Assembly (NCBI RefSeq): GCF_030704535.1
Contig: NC_081822.1
Coordinates: 382,001-446,000, forward strand
Direction: 5' to 3'
Source of the DNA: Vitis vinifera
Lineage: Eukaryota > Streptophyta > Magnoliopsida > Vitales > Vitaceae
Length of the DNA stretch: 64,000 nucleotides
The first letter of the stretch is position 1; every line of letters begins with the position of its first letter. Shown one piece after another: positions 25,501 through 36,402 of this stretch. The notes beneath the pieces are model-generated. The model was given only the letters and a program-made list of their open reading frames with translations, ran no database searches and was not told where the DNA came from. The translations under genes were made by a program, and so were the position numbers.

Positions 25501-28500
25501 TAATGGTAGGATGTTTATTTCAAGAGATGTCATATTTGATGAATTCTCTTTTCCTTTTTCAAAAATAAAAAAGTCACCGGTTGTCCTTTCAGTCCCTCAG
25601 ATAAGTTTAAGGCCCTTAGCCACACCACCTGTATTTCCTCATATTTCTCAGCTCCTTTTAGGTTTTGCATCATCTAATTCTCAAGATAATCCTTTTCGAA
25701 CATCTATTTCTACACTAGTATCATCTACACAACATGAAGATAAGCATTTATGTGACATGGATACTTCTAATGCTATTGCTAATGTTGATCCTACTCATAC
25801 ACTTGAGACTAATGTTTCTGTGCAACCTAGTTTGAGCAATAATATTGTAGGATTAGTTTTTGTTGCTATAGAAGCAAGGAGCTTAGGAAACACTCATGTA
25901 ATGATAACAAGAGCCAAGAATGGTAGATACAAGCCTAAGATTTATCTAGCAGAGTTAACAAAGCCTTCTAGTGTGCTTGTTGCTTTGCAGCAACCAGAGT
26001 AGAAAAAGGCAATCTTAGAAGAATATAGGGCTCTTCAGAAGAATGGAACATGGTCATTGGTTTCATTACCACTTGGGAGGAAAGCAATAGGATGTAAATG
26101 GGTTTTCAAAGTCAAAGAAAAAACATATGACAATATACTTAAATACAAGGCTTGATTAGTGGCTAAGGGGTTTTTTGTGTTTAGAAACATTGAAGATGGC
26201 TTGCTTGGAGAGTTTAGAGTGTCTTTCTTTTTTCTGTTTCTTATGTTTTCTTTTATTTTCCTTCTTTTTTATTTTTTTATTTTTTTATAGGCTTTACTTT
26301 GCTTTCTTGGTTCTATAAATCTCATATAAGGACAAATCTTGGTTAGTTAAAAAGTGTCTACCTGTTTTAATGAAAGTGGGTTGGTTAGGTATTATGCTAA
26401 ATATTATAGGACTGCCCCTACCTTCTCGACTATAAATTTCTCAAGGACAGGTAGTTTCTCTCCTTTCTTTTCTTCTTGGTTATCTAATATGTCATATTAT
26501 GATGTGGTTGGATTATTTGAATTCCTATATGACATATTCAATTAATTATTATTTAAGTCTGACCAAACAGATTGGCAATGCATACAAATGACCCTAGATA
26601 GGGCTGAGTGGCAGGAAAGGATTCACATTGATGTGTCCAGTAATGGGGATGAGAGGCTTTGTGGATTTTTGTATTATTATAATTTGGTAAAAAGGGCTAA
26701 CAACTTAAGTTCATGTTTATCGATGTGGAAGGAAAAACTCAACATTCCACCATACATTATAATGATTACATTCCGCTTTACATATAGATGATAATACTCA
26801 TCTATTTTAGGGATATTTACAACTTATCAAAAAAAAATCAAAACTACCTAAAACATAAATGGATTTGGTAACAGATTACCAAATCCCTAAAATCATGGGA
26901 TAAGAAAAGATGATTTGTTAGCTGTAGATATCCTCAATCTTAGCCCTTAACATTGCTGACAAATCATCAAATTAAATCTTCCTATAATTTTACACTCCCC
27001 CTCAAGCTGGGCGGTAAATATTTATTAACCCCAGCTTGGAACTCAGATCATCAAACACCTTTCTCGGTAGAGCCTTGGTAAGAATGTCAGCTGTTTGAAG
27101 GCTTGTAGGCACGTACAACATCTTGATTATTCCTTCCTCTATCTTCTCCTTTATGAAATGTCGATCAATTTCCACATGTTTTGTTCTATCATGATGTACT
27201 GGATTTTTTGCAATGCTGATTGTTGACTGATTATCACAGAACATTTTCATAGGTTCTTCATCTGAAATCTTTAATTCCTTTAACACCCTTCTTAACCATA
27301 TTCCCTCACAAATGTCGTGTGCCATTGCCCGGAATTCAGTTTCTGCACTGCTCCTTGACACCACTGATTGCTTCTTACTTCTCCATGTGACCAGATTACC
27401 CCACACATATGTGCAGTACCCTGAAGTTGATCTTCGGTCTTGTACCGATCCCACCCAATCTGCATCGCTGAACACTTCAATATCTCTTCTTTGGTTCTTC
27501 TCAAAAAATAATCCTTTACCTGGTGTTAGTTTCAGGTATCTGAAGATTCTATACACAGCCTCCATGTGTTCTTCATTTGGATTATTCATGAATTGACTTA
27601 CCATGCTGACAGAAAAACCAATATCTGGTCGTGTGTGAGATAGGTATATTAGTTTACCTACTAATCTTTGGTATCTCCCTTTATCCACGGGTGCACAATT
27701 TTCCTTAGCTCCTAGTTTGGTTGTTGGATCCATAGGAGTATCTGCTGGCTTACACCCAAGCATTCCAGTCTCTTTTAAGAGATCCAGGACATATTTTCTT
27801 TGTGAGACAGAGATTCCCTTTCTTGACCTTGCAATCTCCATACCTAGGAAGTATTTGAGATTCCCAAGGTCCTTGATCTCAAATTCTGCAGCTAGAAAAC
27901 TTTTGATGGTGCGGATTTCCTCTTCATAATCTCCCGTTAGAATTATGTCATCCACATATACAATGAGGACAACAAGCTTTCCTGCAGGAGAGTGTTTAAC
28001 AAATAGAGTATGGTCCATCTGACATTGGGAGTAGCCACGTTTCTTAACTACCTTTGTGAATCTTTCAAACCAGGCTCTTGGAGATTGCTTGAGCCCATAT
28101 AGAGATCTCAGAAGTTTACAAACTTTGTTGCGTGTAGTTTGTGTCTCAAATCCTGGAGGAATTTCCATGTAAACTTCTTCATCTAGGTCCCCATTTAGGA
28201 ATGCATTCTTGACATCTAGTTGGTGGAGAGGCCAGTCAAGGTTTGCAACCAAAGATAGTAGAACCCGAACTGTGTTTAACTTGGCTACAGGGGCAAATGT
28301 CTCCTCGTAGTCGATTCTGTATGATTGGGTGAATCCCTTTGCAACCAGCCGTGCCTTGAATCGATTAACACTCCCATCTTCATTATATTTGACTGTGAAG
28401 ATCCATTTGCAGCCCATTGGGCGTTTTCCAGCTGGTAATTCTGAGATTTCCCAGGTTCCATTTTTTTCAAGTGCATGAATTTCTTCATACACAGCTGATT

Positions 28501-31500
28501 TCCACTCAGGTGAGCCGAGAGCTTCTTGTATATTATTAGGAACCTGGATGTTGTCGAGGTTGGCAACAAATGTTTTGAACTTTGGTGATAGTCCTTCATA
28601 TGACACAAATGTGTATATAGGGTGTTTTGTGCATGATCTTACACCTTTTCTCACAGCAATAGGAAAGTCACTATCATCATTAGTTTCGGGATTATAGTTA
28701 CCTGATGGATCTTCACTTGGTCTAGAACTTGAGTCAGACTCTTGGGTTGGCTCAAGAGATGCTTGTTGTTCCATCTCCTTTTGGTTCTGTCTCCTTCTTG
28801 AGTAGGTAATCAACTCATCATTCTTTGTTGATTGAATAGTGTCCAGATTTTGAGGAGGTGGATTAGTAGACGGATTGTTGGTTTGATCTTGAGAAGGAGA
28901 TTCTAGGAAGTAAGGAGACTCAAGGAAGAGATTTTGAGGAGGAATGGATTCATGATTTAGTGATGGGTAGGGTTGGTCAGAATTAGGAGAGAAATGAGAT
29001 GATTCTTCAATATCCCAAAGCTGGTATTCCTGGATAAAGTTAGTCTCCCCCTGAATATCAGATTTGGAGAAATAAGATTGTTGCTCAAAGAAAGTGACAT
29101 CCATGGAGTGATAGAACTGTTTAGTGACCAGTGAGTTAAGAGCTCTAGGATCAAGTTTGTCCCTGTGTTGTTGATGGACATGGACAAAAGCTGAGCACCC
29201 GAAAACTTTGAATGGGATTATTGAGATTAGACGAGTATTGGGAAAGGACTAAAGAAGAATTTGACAAGGAGTCTGGAAGTCGAGAATACGAGATGGCATC
29301 CTATTTATGAGATAGGCAACAGTGAGGATGGCTTCACCCCAGAAATATTTTGGTACATGGGTAGAGAACATTAGGGAACGAGCAACATCAAGAAGATGTC
29401 GGTTTTTTCTTTCGGCAATACCATTTTGTTGACGAGTGTTGACACAGGAACTTTGGTGAACTATACCATGACTCAAGAGATAATCATTAAGAATGGAGTT
29501 GAAATACTCTTTGGCATTGTCAGTTTTCAGAATTTGGATTTTTGCTTGGAATTGTGTTTGGATCATGGTGTTGAAGGTTTTGAAAATCTGGTTTGCCTCT
29601 GATTTTTCTTTCATGAGTAAATGAAATGAACCAGCGAGAACCAGTAACATTTTTTATCCTAGAAGGACCCCATACATCATTATGAATCATGGAAAAAGGT
29701 TGAGATGCTTTGTAGGATCGGTTAGGATAAGAATTACGAATATGTTTAGAAAATTGACAGATCTCACATTGAAACTCATTTGGATTTTTATTATGGAATA
29801 ATGAAGGAAACAACTTCTCAAGATACAAGAAATTTGGATGACCTAACCTATAGTGCCACAACATAACTGCACTATCATTATTAGACTGACTCACAGACAA
29901 AGAAATAGGACTACTGGACACTGAACAATCAGAATGATGAGTTGATCCTTGAGGAGGATCATTAACCTCTAGAAGATAGAGCCCCGAACACATCTTAGCA
30001 CTGCCAATCGTCTTCCCCGAGTCCAAGACCTGAAATTCACACAGATTTGAGCCAAACTTAGTAACACAGTTGAGATCCCGAGTGAGTTTACTAATGGACA
30101 GTAAATTGCAATTTAATTTTGGCACAAGGAGAACTGAATCAAGGGTGATGTTCTTTGAAACTCTAACAGAACCTGTACCAGCCACCTTTGAGAGTGAACC
30201 ATCAGCTATTCTCATAGTTAAATTTTTATAGCATGGATTGTAAGTAGAAAAAAGCTTCTCATCTCCAGTCATATGATCAGATGCTCCCGAGTCTATAATC
30301 CTTGGACTTAACTTCTCCTTTTTAACATTTAGAGCACTAAAAAAATTACCTTTTTGTGCCAAGGAACCAGTACCAACCACAGTGGGGACAACTGCAGGCA
30401 AGGATTGGCTGAACAATTTCTGTAGGACTTCTATCTGTTCCTTGCTGAAGGGAGTGGGTTCGGGTGATGGTTTTTCATCCATGGAGACGAGGTTGCCCCG
30501 TCCTTCTTTGTCATTGGCAAACCGGGAAGGCTTCCAATCTGCAGGTTTGCTGTGAATCTTCCAGCAGGTGTCCTTGGTGTGACCAGGACGTCGGCAATGA
30601 TCACACCATGGTTGCCCTTTCTTCAGTTTGTGATCATTGTTGTTAAATGGATTTCCTCTAACTGCAAGGGCTGAGCTCTCAGGATTTGTCACAGAATCTT
30701 GAGAGCCCATCATGATCTTCTTTCGACTTTCCTCTCTCCGAACTTCTGAAAATGCTTCTCGGATATTTAGTAGTGGTTTGGATCCTAAGATTCTTCCTCG
30801 TACTTCATCAAGATTCTTATTTAATCCAATCAGAAATTTGTATATTCTTTTCCGTTCAATAATTTGTTTATACCTGATTCCATCACCCGGACAGCTCCAA
30901 TTGTGCTCCTCGAACAGGTCCAGCTGCTGCCAGTAGCGATTGAGTGTGTTGAAATACTGAGTCACCGTTAACTCTCCTTGGCGGAAGTCATGGAGAACAC
31001 GCTCCACCTCGAACAATTCCAATGTATTCTCATTGTTGGAATACGTTTCCTTGGCAGCGTCCCAAATCTCCTTTGTTTTCCATAGAGAAGAAAATTTTCT
31101 CCAATGTCATTTGTCATGGAATTAATGAGCCATGACATGACCATATTATATTTTCAGCATTCCAGACTTTGAACTTTTCATCTGTCTTGTTTGGTTTGGC
31201 AGCAACTCCATTGAGATAATCGTCTTTGCCCTTTCTGCATATGAACATCATTACGGAATGGGACCATTGGAGATAGTTGTTCCCATTCAGTTTGTGTCCT
31301 GTAATGGGCATGAGGTTACTATCTGCACTACTATTGCTGGAAGCCATGGCTTCCTGATTGGAGGTGATTTGGGAAACAGTAGCAATTGAATTATGTTTGC
31401 CGTATTTGGTCATATGAGGGAATTAGGGTTCAGAGAATGCTCTGATACCATATCGATGTGGAAGGAAAAACTCAACATTCCACCATACATTATAATGATT

Positions 31501-34015
31501 ACATTCCCCTTTACATATAGATGATAATACTCATCTATTTTAGGGATATTTACAACTTATCAAAAAAAAAATCAAAACTACCTAAAACAGAAATGGATTT
31601 GGTAACAGATTACCAAATCCCTAAAATCATGGGATAAGAAAAGATGATTTGTTAGCTGTAGATATCCTCAATCTTAGCCCTTAACATTGCTGACAAATCA
31701 TCAAATTAAATCTTCCTATAATTTTACAATGTTTAACAATTTTGGAATTGAAGTATGATTATGAAGAAGTTGAAGTGAAGAGCTGGAACTAAAGGGGTCA
31801 ATAGTTTTAGGATGTATTTTTGTGGATTGATCTTCTGACAGAATTGTATCTCTGTTCTGCAAAAATTTTAGTTTCTATATCTCTTAGACTATTTATGTTC
31901 TTGTTTTACCAAAATTCAATTTTTCTATGCTTTAGGAATGCTCAACCAATAGAAAAGTTGAAGGCAGCCTATAAGAAATTTTTTGCCCGCTGTCTAACAA
32001 GACCAAAAGCTACAGAGGTATATGCATCTTAAAGCATTAGAATTAAATTTATACTGGCATATAATGACTTTCATTCTAATGTCTTTCCAATTTTAGGATG
32101 ACTTAACAGAAAAGCATTTACCAGTTCGAAGCTTTGGAACTGTCCTGGCTAGAGGAGAAAATCGTAAGTTGAAATGCTGTTTTTCATCTTAATTCTTACA
32201 CAGGCTAAATTTTTTCCTCTTTTGCAGAAAGACAAACTGCAGGGGGTTCTGATCTTGCTAGGAAGAAACTGAAGCCAGATAGGTGAGCATGTGAAGTTCT
32301 TAACTCTAAAGAGGCTCTGTAGGCAGTTGGCTGCAAGAATTATGACGAAATGGTTCTCTAAATTAGCTGCCACTTGGGCTTTTGGATGTTCATTGAAGAT
32401 GTGATTTCCTGTTAAATATTCCATCTTACATTCATATATAGCCTCTTATATATTCAATTTCGCATACAACATAAGCTTTTGGGTCAAAAATGTGTTTATC
32501 CTTTCGGTTGGTTGAAGTGGTGTTATATACAATATCTTCATCTTTTCCCATTGAAAACCAAGATTTAGTGGGGGAACATATTTTAACATATCCTCTGTTT
32601 TGACATATATGTTTGTCTTTCACGCCTTCCAAGCTATTGTTCACAAGCTGATTTATATGACTACTTTGATCTATGTTATTATATACTGCCTCACTTCTCT
32701 TTCTTTGTTTTCATTTTACAGGAATAATGCAATTTCCATATATAAAGATACAGATACTGGTGTTAGCATGGTTCATCAACCAGATGGTTCAAACAATGAA
32801 ATGAAATTGTGGCACAGTCTTGGAAGTCGAGCTGAGAGAAACAAAGAAAATAATGCAATCCCTGCCAAGTGGACATCCTATAAGGTTATCTTTTTAACTT
32901 CTAATCACATCTTTATCTGCACTTCCACTTTGAGTATGATTTCTCTCTTTAGAGCCCCAGAGAGTATTCAACCTATTAAATCCTTTTCTTTCAGATTCCA
33001 CAAAGAGCTGTGCCTAGAATTGGACGACCAGCTGCAACTCCCAGAATTGAGGTGTTTGTTGATGAGGAGTATGCAGAGTGAGTGATAATGACATGATTTT
33101 ACCTTTTCCTACTAGAAATGATTTTCTGAGTTATGCAGAGTGAGTGATAATGACATGATTTTACCTTTTCCTACTAGAAATGATTTTCTGAGTTATATTC
33201 TGCATGCGACACTTCATATATTTGGTTAAACACACTGAAAAAGAGAAGTCTGCTTCGCAATCTGTCAAGGAATGTGTACCTTTATGTACTATCTGATTAT
33301 GTGCATGTGTGTAAGTGTTTATTTGTTTTAATATTAATACATGCTATCTGATTATAATTCTGCTGTTGATATTCTGTCTTTTGTTGTCACGTCTCTTACC
33401 AGAATACTGTTCCATTTGTTCACATATGAATACCTGTAAGGATGATTTTCTATTTGGAAATGGTTTCTTTGGAGGATACTATCAAGCAATGCAACTAAAA
33501 TTTGGTTTCATTTATCTGGTGTGAGTTAGTTTTTCTACTATTCAATCTTTGAAATATGAGTACTAACAATGTTTCTCTGCTTCTGAATGATTTCATTTAT
33601 ATCAAATTAAGTTTTAATTTTGACTGGTAGTTGTAGTAATTCTTGTTATTTATGAAGTATAATAGACACCTGTTTCCCTTAAAATCACACATCAAAGTTG
33701 TTTATAATGTAAAATTTCACCAACCATATTGCCCTATACAAGTTCTTTTGTTGGTGACTTGTGTCATCTCTTACCAGAATGCCCGAAATGGGTGGTGAGG
33801 ATGGGAAGCCTTCAACTTCGCAGCTCAAGCAGGGGGATGGCGTAGACCTTAAGAGGTGAGCAAAAATGGCCATCAGGATATTCTGATGTCCAAAATAAAG
33901 TTTTTGAGTCCATTTTAAGTAATTAACAGTTTGAAATTCTTACTTGTGCAGGGAAACACAGTTATTGAGGGAAAATCCATTGCGAAATTTCCCACTCAAC
34001 AGTCTTCCCAGATGA
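22515..34015 (+). CDS. BUBR1: BUBR1/MAD3-type spindle assembly checkpoint protein
   Basis: Mitotic checkpoint protein that helps inhibit APC/C-CDC20 until kinetochores are attached; plant homologue of MAD3/BUBR1 without a kinase domain (Arabidopsis At2g33560). Exons: 22515-22705, 22813-22872, 23608-23752, 23871-24028, 31936-32017, 32097-32163, 32228-32282, 32722-32884, 32995-33077, 33778-33855, 33952-34015. All are GT-AG and in frame, giving 381 residues. KEN box 1 is at 28-30 (WELFKENV), followed by the MAD3/BUB1 TPR-like domain to about 200 (WIRCIKWVQEAFPPGG...VIYEQCARTFW...YLKVWLEYA). KEN box 2 is at 294-296 (ERNKENNAIPAKW). These are the two degrons known in MAD3/BUBR1. Intron 4 is 7.9 kb because of Copia insertions; a perfect duplication covers the exon 9 donor. 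Promoter carries AACGG motifs. Confidence 0.92.
24156..26586 (+). mobile_element. Decayed Copia retroelement piece between two ~400-bp direct repeats
   Basis: Direct repeats at 24156-24552 and 26178-26586 are nearly identical; both start TGT, contain TCTATAAATCTCA and end GCATACA. Between them lies a broken Copia pol segment on the plus strand: GAG-pre-integrase (LWHKRLGHPFEKV), integrase start (LMHFDLWG), later RSAQCIFMGYNLNHKGCK, and the beginning of reverse transcriptase (ALQKNGTWSLVSLPLGRKAI) up to a VAKG motif. No primer-binding site, gag or polypurine tract is seen and no target-site duplication was found. The repeats may be LTRs of an internally deleted element, or host sequence duplicated around a pol fragment. 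Not functional. Confidence 0.65.
26718..26994 (-). repeat. 3' LTR of the Copia element
   Basis: 277 bp. In element polarity it starts TGTAAAATTATAGG and ends CATCGATA. Differs from the other LTR at two bases and in one A-run. Confidence 0.9.
26995..27005 (-). other. Copia polypurine tract
   Basis: Minus strand reads TTGAGGGGGAG directly before the 3' LTR, the usual start site of plus-strand DNA synthesis. Confidence 0.85.
27002..31413 (-). pseudogene. Broken Copia gag-pol
   Basis: Segments in element order: gag start at 31413 (ITGHKLNGNNYLQWSHSV), two frameshifts near 31060-31130, then 31022-29520 with zinc knuckle CDHCRRPGHTKDTC, protease motif DSGASDHMTG and integrase HHCC region. Near 29630 a small deletion with frameshift removes the part of the integrase core that normally carries the first catalytic Asp. 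A stop lies at 29249. A long frame, 29104-27002 (700 codons from its first Met), holds intact-looking reverse transcriptase (YVDDIILTGD) and RNase H (SDADWVGSVQDRRSTSGY). Gag and integrase cannot be made as intact products from this copy. Confidence 0.9.
31439..31450 (-). other. Copia primer-binding site (initiator Met-tRNA type)
   Basis: Minus strand reads TGGTATCAGAGC, the standard plant Copia site complementary to the 3' end of initiator methionine tRNA, immediately adjoining the 5' LTR. Confidence 0.92.
31451..31728 (-). repeat. 5' LTR of the Copia element
   Basis: 278 bp. Its inner edge touches the primer-binding site at 31450, which fixes the LTR end as ...CGATA rather than the usual ...CA. 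Confidence 0.88.
33070..33193 (+). repeat. Perfect 62-bp tandem duplication spanning the exon 9 donor of BUBR1
   Basis: 33070-33131 and 33132-33193 are identical. Each contains ATGCAGA|GTGAGT, that is, the last bases of exon 9 and its 5' splice site. Use of the second donor would add 62 nt with immediate stops, so the first is the productive one. Perfect identity suggests a young event or a sequence-assembly artefact. Confidence 0.9.
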
Positions 34016-35583
34016 TCAGCCAAAAAATCAGTGGCCAGGGTTAGGAAGCCTTCAACCTTTGCCCACACAAGCAGGGAAATGGCCTCTTTCTAGATCAGAT
34101 TTACATTCATGTTCCTCATGTTGTTTTATCTTTATAATGGGTTAGCTTTTATCTTTAAAGCTTGAAGAAGTTGAATTTTTCCTGTTGCATGTTATTTTCT
34201 CAAACATTGACCATCGAACAACTGTCCGGGGTAACGAGTTTGTGCCTATGTTCATGTTGTTGTGCCATTTATATGGTGTTTTGATATTTCTAGGTAATTC
34301 TGATCCAACCCCATCACCACTGTTTGAGTGAAATTAGTACCAGAGCTTCTCTCATCTCCCATTTTGTTTAAGGCTATGTTGGGTTGAAGGAATTTTTGAG
34401 GGAAAATGTAAGGGGGAAGAAATAGGGCGGAGAAATGGAAGAAAAGAAAATTTGAAAATGGACAAGTGTTTTACTATTTTTTAATATTCCTCTTAATACA
34501 ATTAAACATCAAAAAATTATTTTCCATATTTTATAAGAACCAAAGAACCAAAAATCATTTTCTTCTGTATTTATTTATAGGAACCAAACATGTTTCTTGC
34601 TTTATTTAAAAGGGTCCATATTCCAAAACACAATTAAGAGAATGACACCTTATTTGGTTATTACTCAAACAAAAATTATCAAGGCATGTTTTTTCATTCA
34701 TAATTTTATTTGACAAATCTCATTTGTAAATAGATTATTTTCTAAATATGACAATGAAGTGGAATTGGAAAGTGATGATGCAAATCAAAATCAAAACTCA
34801 ACTACAAACGGTTTTTTTGCGGCATTTGATCAATAATCCATGCAACAGTTTTGAGACCAAATTGCAAAAGAATTCTTTTAAGTATTTAATTAACTTGACA
34901 TTTTAAGTTTTTTATGGTTGTAAAAAATGTAATATTTAGATATTAAGTTTTTAATAATCCATTATTTTTCATATTATATAAAAAATAAATATATTAATTA
35001 TTTTTTTAAGGATGATAATGATAAATTATTTATTATAACAATTTTATTATTTTGGACTTTTTAGAAATACATTATATCATATTATTTTTCTTAATACAAG
35101 ATATTGGTTTTTAATATATAAAAAAATAAACAGCTTAATATTTAATAAAAATAAAATATTAAGCCCAGTTTACTGTTTACAACCAATGAGCAGTCGGTGA
35201 AAGTTAAAAGGCATTCAAATGGATAAATAATAAAAGGCCCATTAAGGGCGGATAGCATTATTCACTTGGGTTTGGATCCGAGGATTTTATACTTTATAGT
35301 GGACGCCAGTGAAGTTCCAACCGTTGGTGTTTGGTTCTGGTTATTTGGTTGGGTCAGGTCGTACGACACTAGAACCTTCCATTAACAGTAGGTTCCGCAT
35401 CCCCCAAAACTAGGGTTTATTGATTCCAACCATCTCTTCATTTTCTTTGTGATTTTTGTTTGTTTGTTTCCAATGCTATGGAATCAATTGCATATTGATA
35501 TCAATTCCAATTCGTGTTTCCCTATCCAGGCAAAAGAAAAATAAAAATAAAAAACCCTAACGAGCTTGATCCAGGGGGCGTCA
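34016..35583. other. Spacer and U2AF35 promoter/leader
   Basis: BUBR1 3' untranslated sequence, then AT-rich DNA. A pyrimidine-rich stretch ending CCTATCCAG at about 35530 followed by the leader may be the acceptor of a 5' UTR intron for U2AF35; the matching donor was not fixed. Confidence 0.4.
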
Positions 35584-36402
35584 ATGGCGGAGCACTTGGC
35601 TTCCATCTTCGGCACCGAAAAGGACCGCGTGAACTGTCCGTTTTATTTCAAGATCGGTGCTTGTCGTCACGGAGATCGATGCTCGCGCCTCCACAATCGC
35701 CCCACGATCTCCCCAACGCTTCTCCTCTCCAACATGTATCAGCGTCCCGACATGATTACTCCAGGTGTAGACGCTCAAGGCCAGCCTATTGATCCCAGGA
35801 AGATTCAGGAACACTTTGAGGACTTCTACGAGGATATCTTTGAAGAGCTCGGCAAGTTCGGCGAGATCGAGAGTCTCAATGTTTGTGATAACCTGGCCGA
35901 TCACATGATCGGTAATGTTTATGTTCAGTTCAAGGAGGAGGAGCAGGCGGCCGCTGCTTTGCAAGCTTTGCAGGGGCGGTTCTACTCCGGCCGCCCTATC
36001 ATTGCGGATTTTTCTCCCGTTACCGACTTTCGTGAAGCAACGTGTCGCCAATTTGAGGAGAACAATTGCAACCGAGGGGGTTACTGTAACTTTATGCATG
36101 TGAAGCTTATTGGAAGGGATTTGAGGAGGAAGCTATTTGGGAGGTACAGCGGATATGGGAGAAGTCGAAGCCGGAGCAGGAGTTTGAGTCCACGTTACCG
36201 GAGGGATTCTGATAGGCGAAGGAGCGGGGACCGTGGAGATTACCGAGGAAATGGGCGACGGAGCGGGGATAAGCACGGGAGTGATGGGGGTCGAAGAAGA
36301 CATGGCAGTCCCAGGCGGAGCAGGAGTCCGGTGAGAGAAGGGAGTGAGGAGCGCAGAGCGAGGATTGAGCTGTGGAATCGAGAAAGAGAGGAAAGGCAGT
36401 GA
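35584..36402 (+). CDS. U2AF35: Splicing factor U2AF small subunit
   Basis: Recognises the AG of the 3' splice site and partners the large U2AF subunit in the nucleus. Intronless frame of 272 residues, within the plant family range (roughly 280-300). First CCCH zinc finger C18-x8-C27-x5-C33-x3-H37; U2AF-homology RRM about 43-147 (MITPG...[20 protein letters not shown]...[11 protein letters not shown]); second CCCH finger C154-x7-C162-x5-C168-x3-H172; then a C-terminal Arg/Ser-rich tail from about 190 ([15 protein letters not shown]) ending [15 protein letters not shown]. The start chosen ([18 protein letters not shown]) is the conserved family start; an in-frame upstream Met at 35566 is less likely. 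The lack of coding introns agrees with other plant U2AF35 genes. Confidence 0.95.
   Translation: MAEHLASIFGTEKDRVNCPFYFKIGACRHGDRCSRLHNRPTISPTLLLSNMYQRPDMITPGVDAQGQPIDPRKIQEHFEDFYEDIFEELGKFGEIESLNVCDNLADHMIGNVYVQFKEEEQAAAALQALQGRFYSGRPIIADFSPVTDFREATCRQFEENNCNRGGYCNFMHVKLIGRDLRRKLFGRYSGYGRSRSRSRSLSPRYRRDSDRRRSGDRGDYRGNGRRSGDKHGSDGGRRRHGSPRRSRSPVREGSEERRARIELWNREREERQ

Larger units (their letters stand above)
26718..31728 (-). mobile_element. Near-complete Copia LTR retrotransposon inserted in BUBR1 intron 4
   Basis: Two LTRs (about 277 bp) flank 4.46 kb of interior. A 5-bp target duplication ATGTT lies at 26713-26717 and 31729-31733. Element polarity is minus: the primer-binding site abuts the right LTR, and gag, protease, integrase, reverse transcriptase and RNase H follow leftward. 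LTRs differ by two substitutions and one A-run length change, so insertion is recent. Coding regions are damaged, so it needs help from relatives to move. It is antisense to BUBR1. Confidence 0.9.

Noticed and set aside
26588-26716. Frame starting MTLDRAEWQERIHID between the old Copia repeat and the young element
   Set aside because: Resembles a short piece of a LINE-related C-terminus, but it is too short and broken to call.
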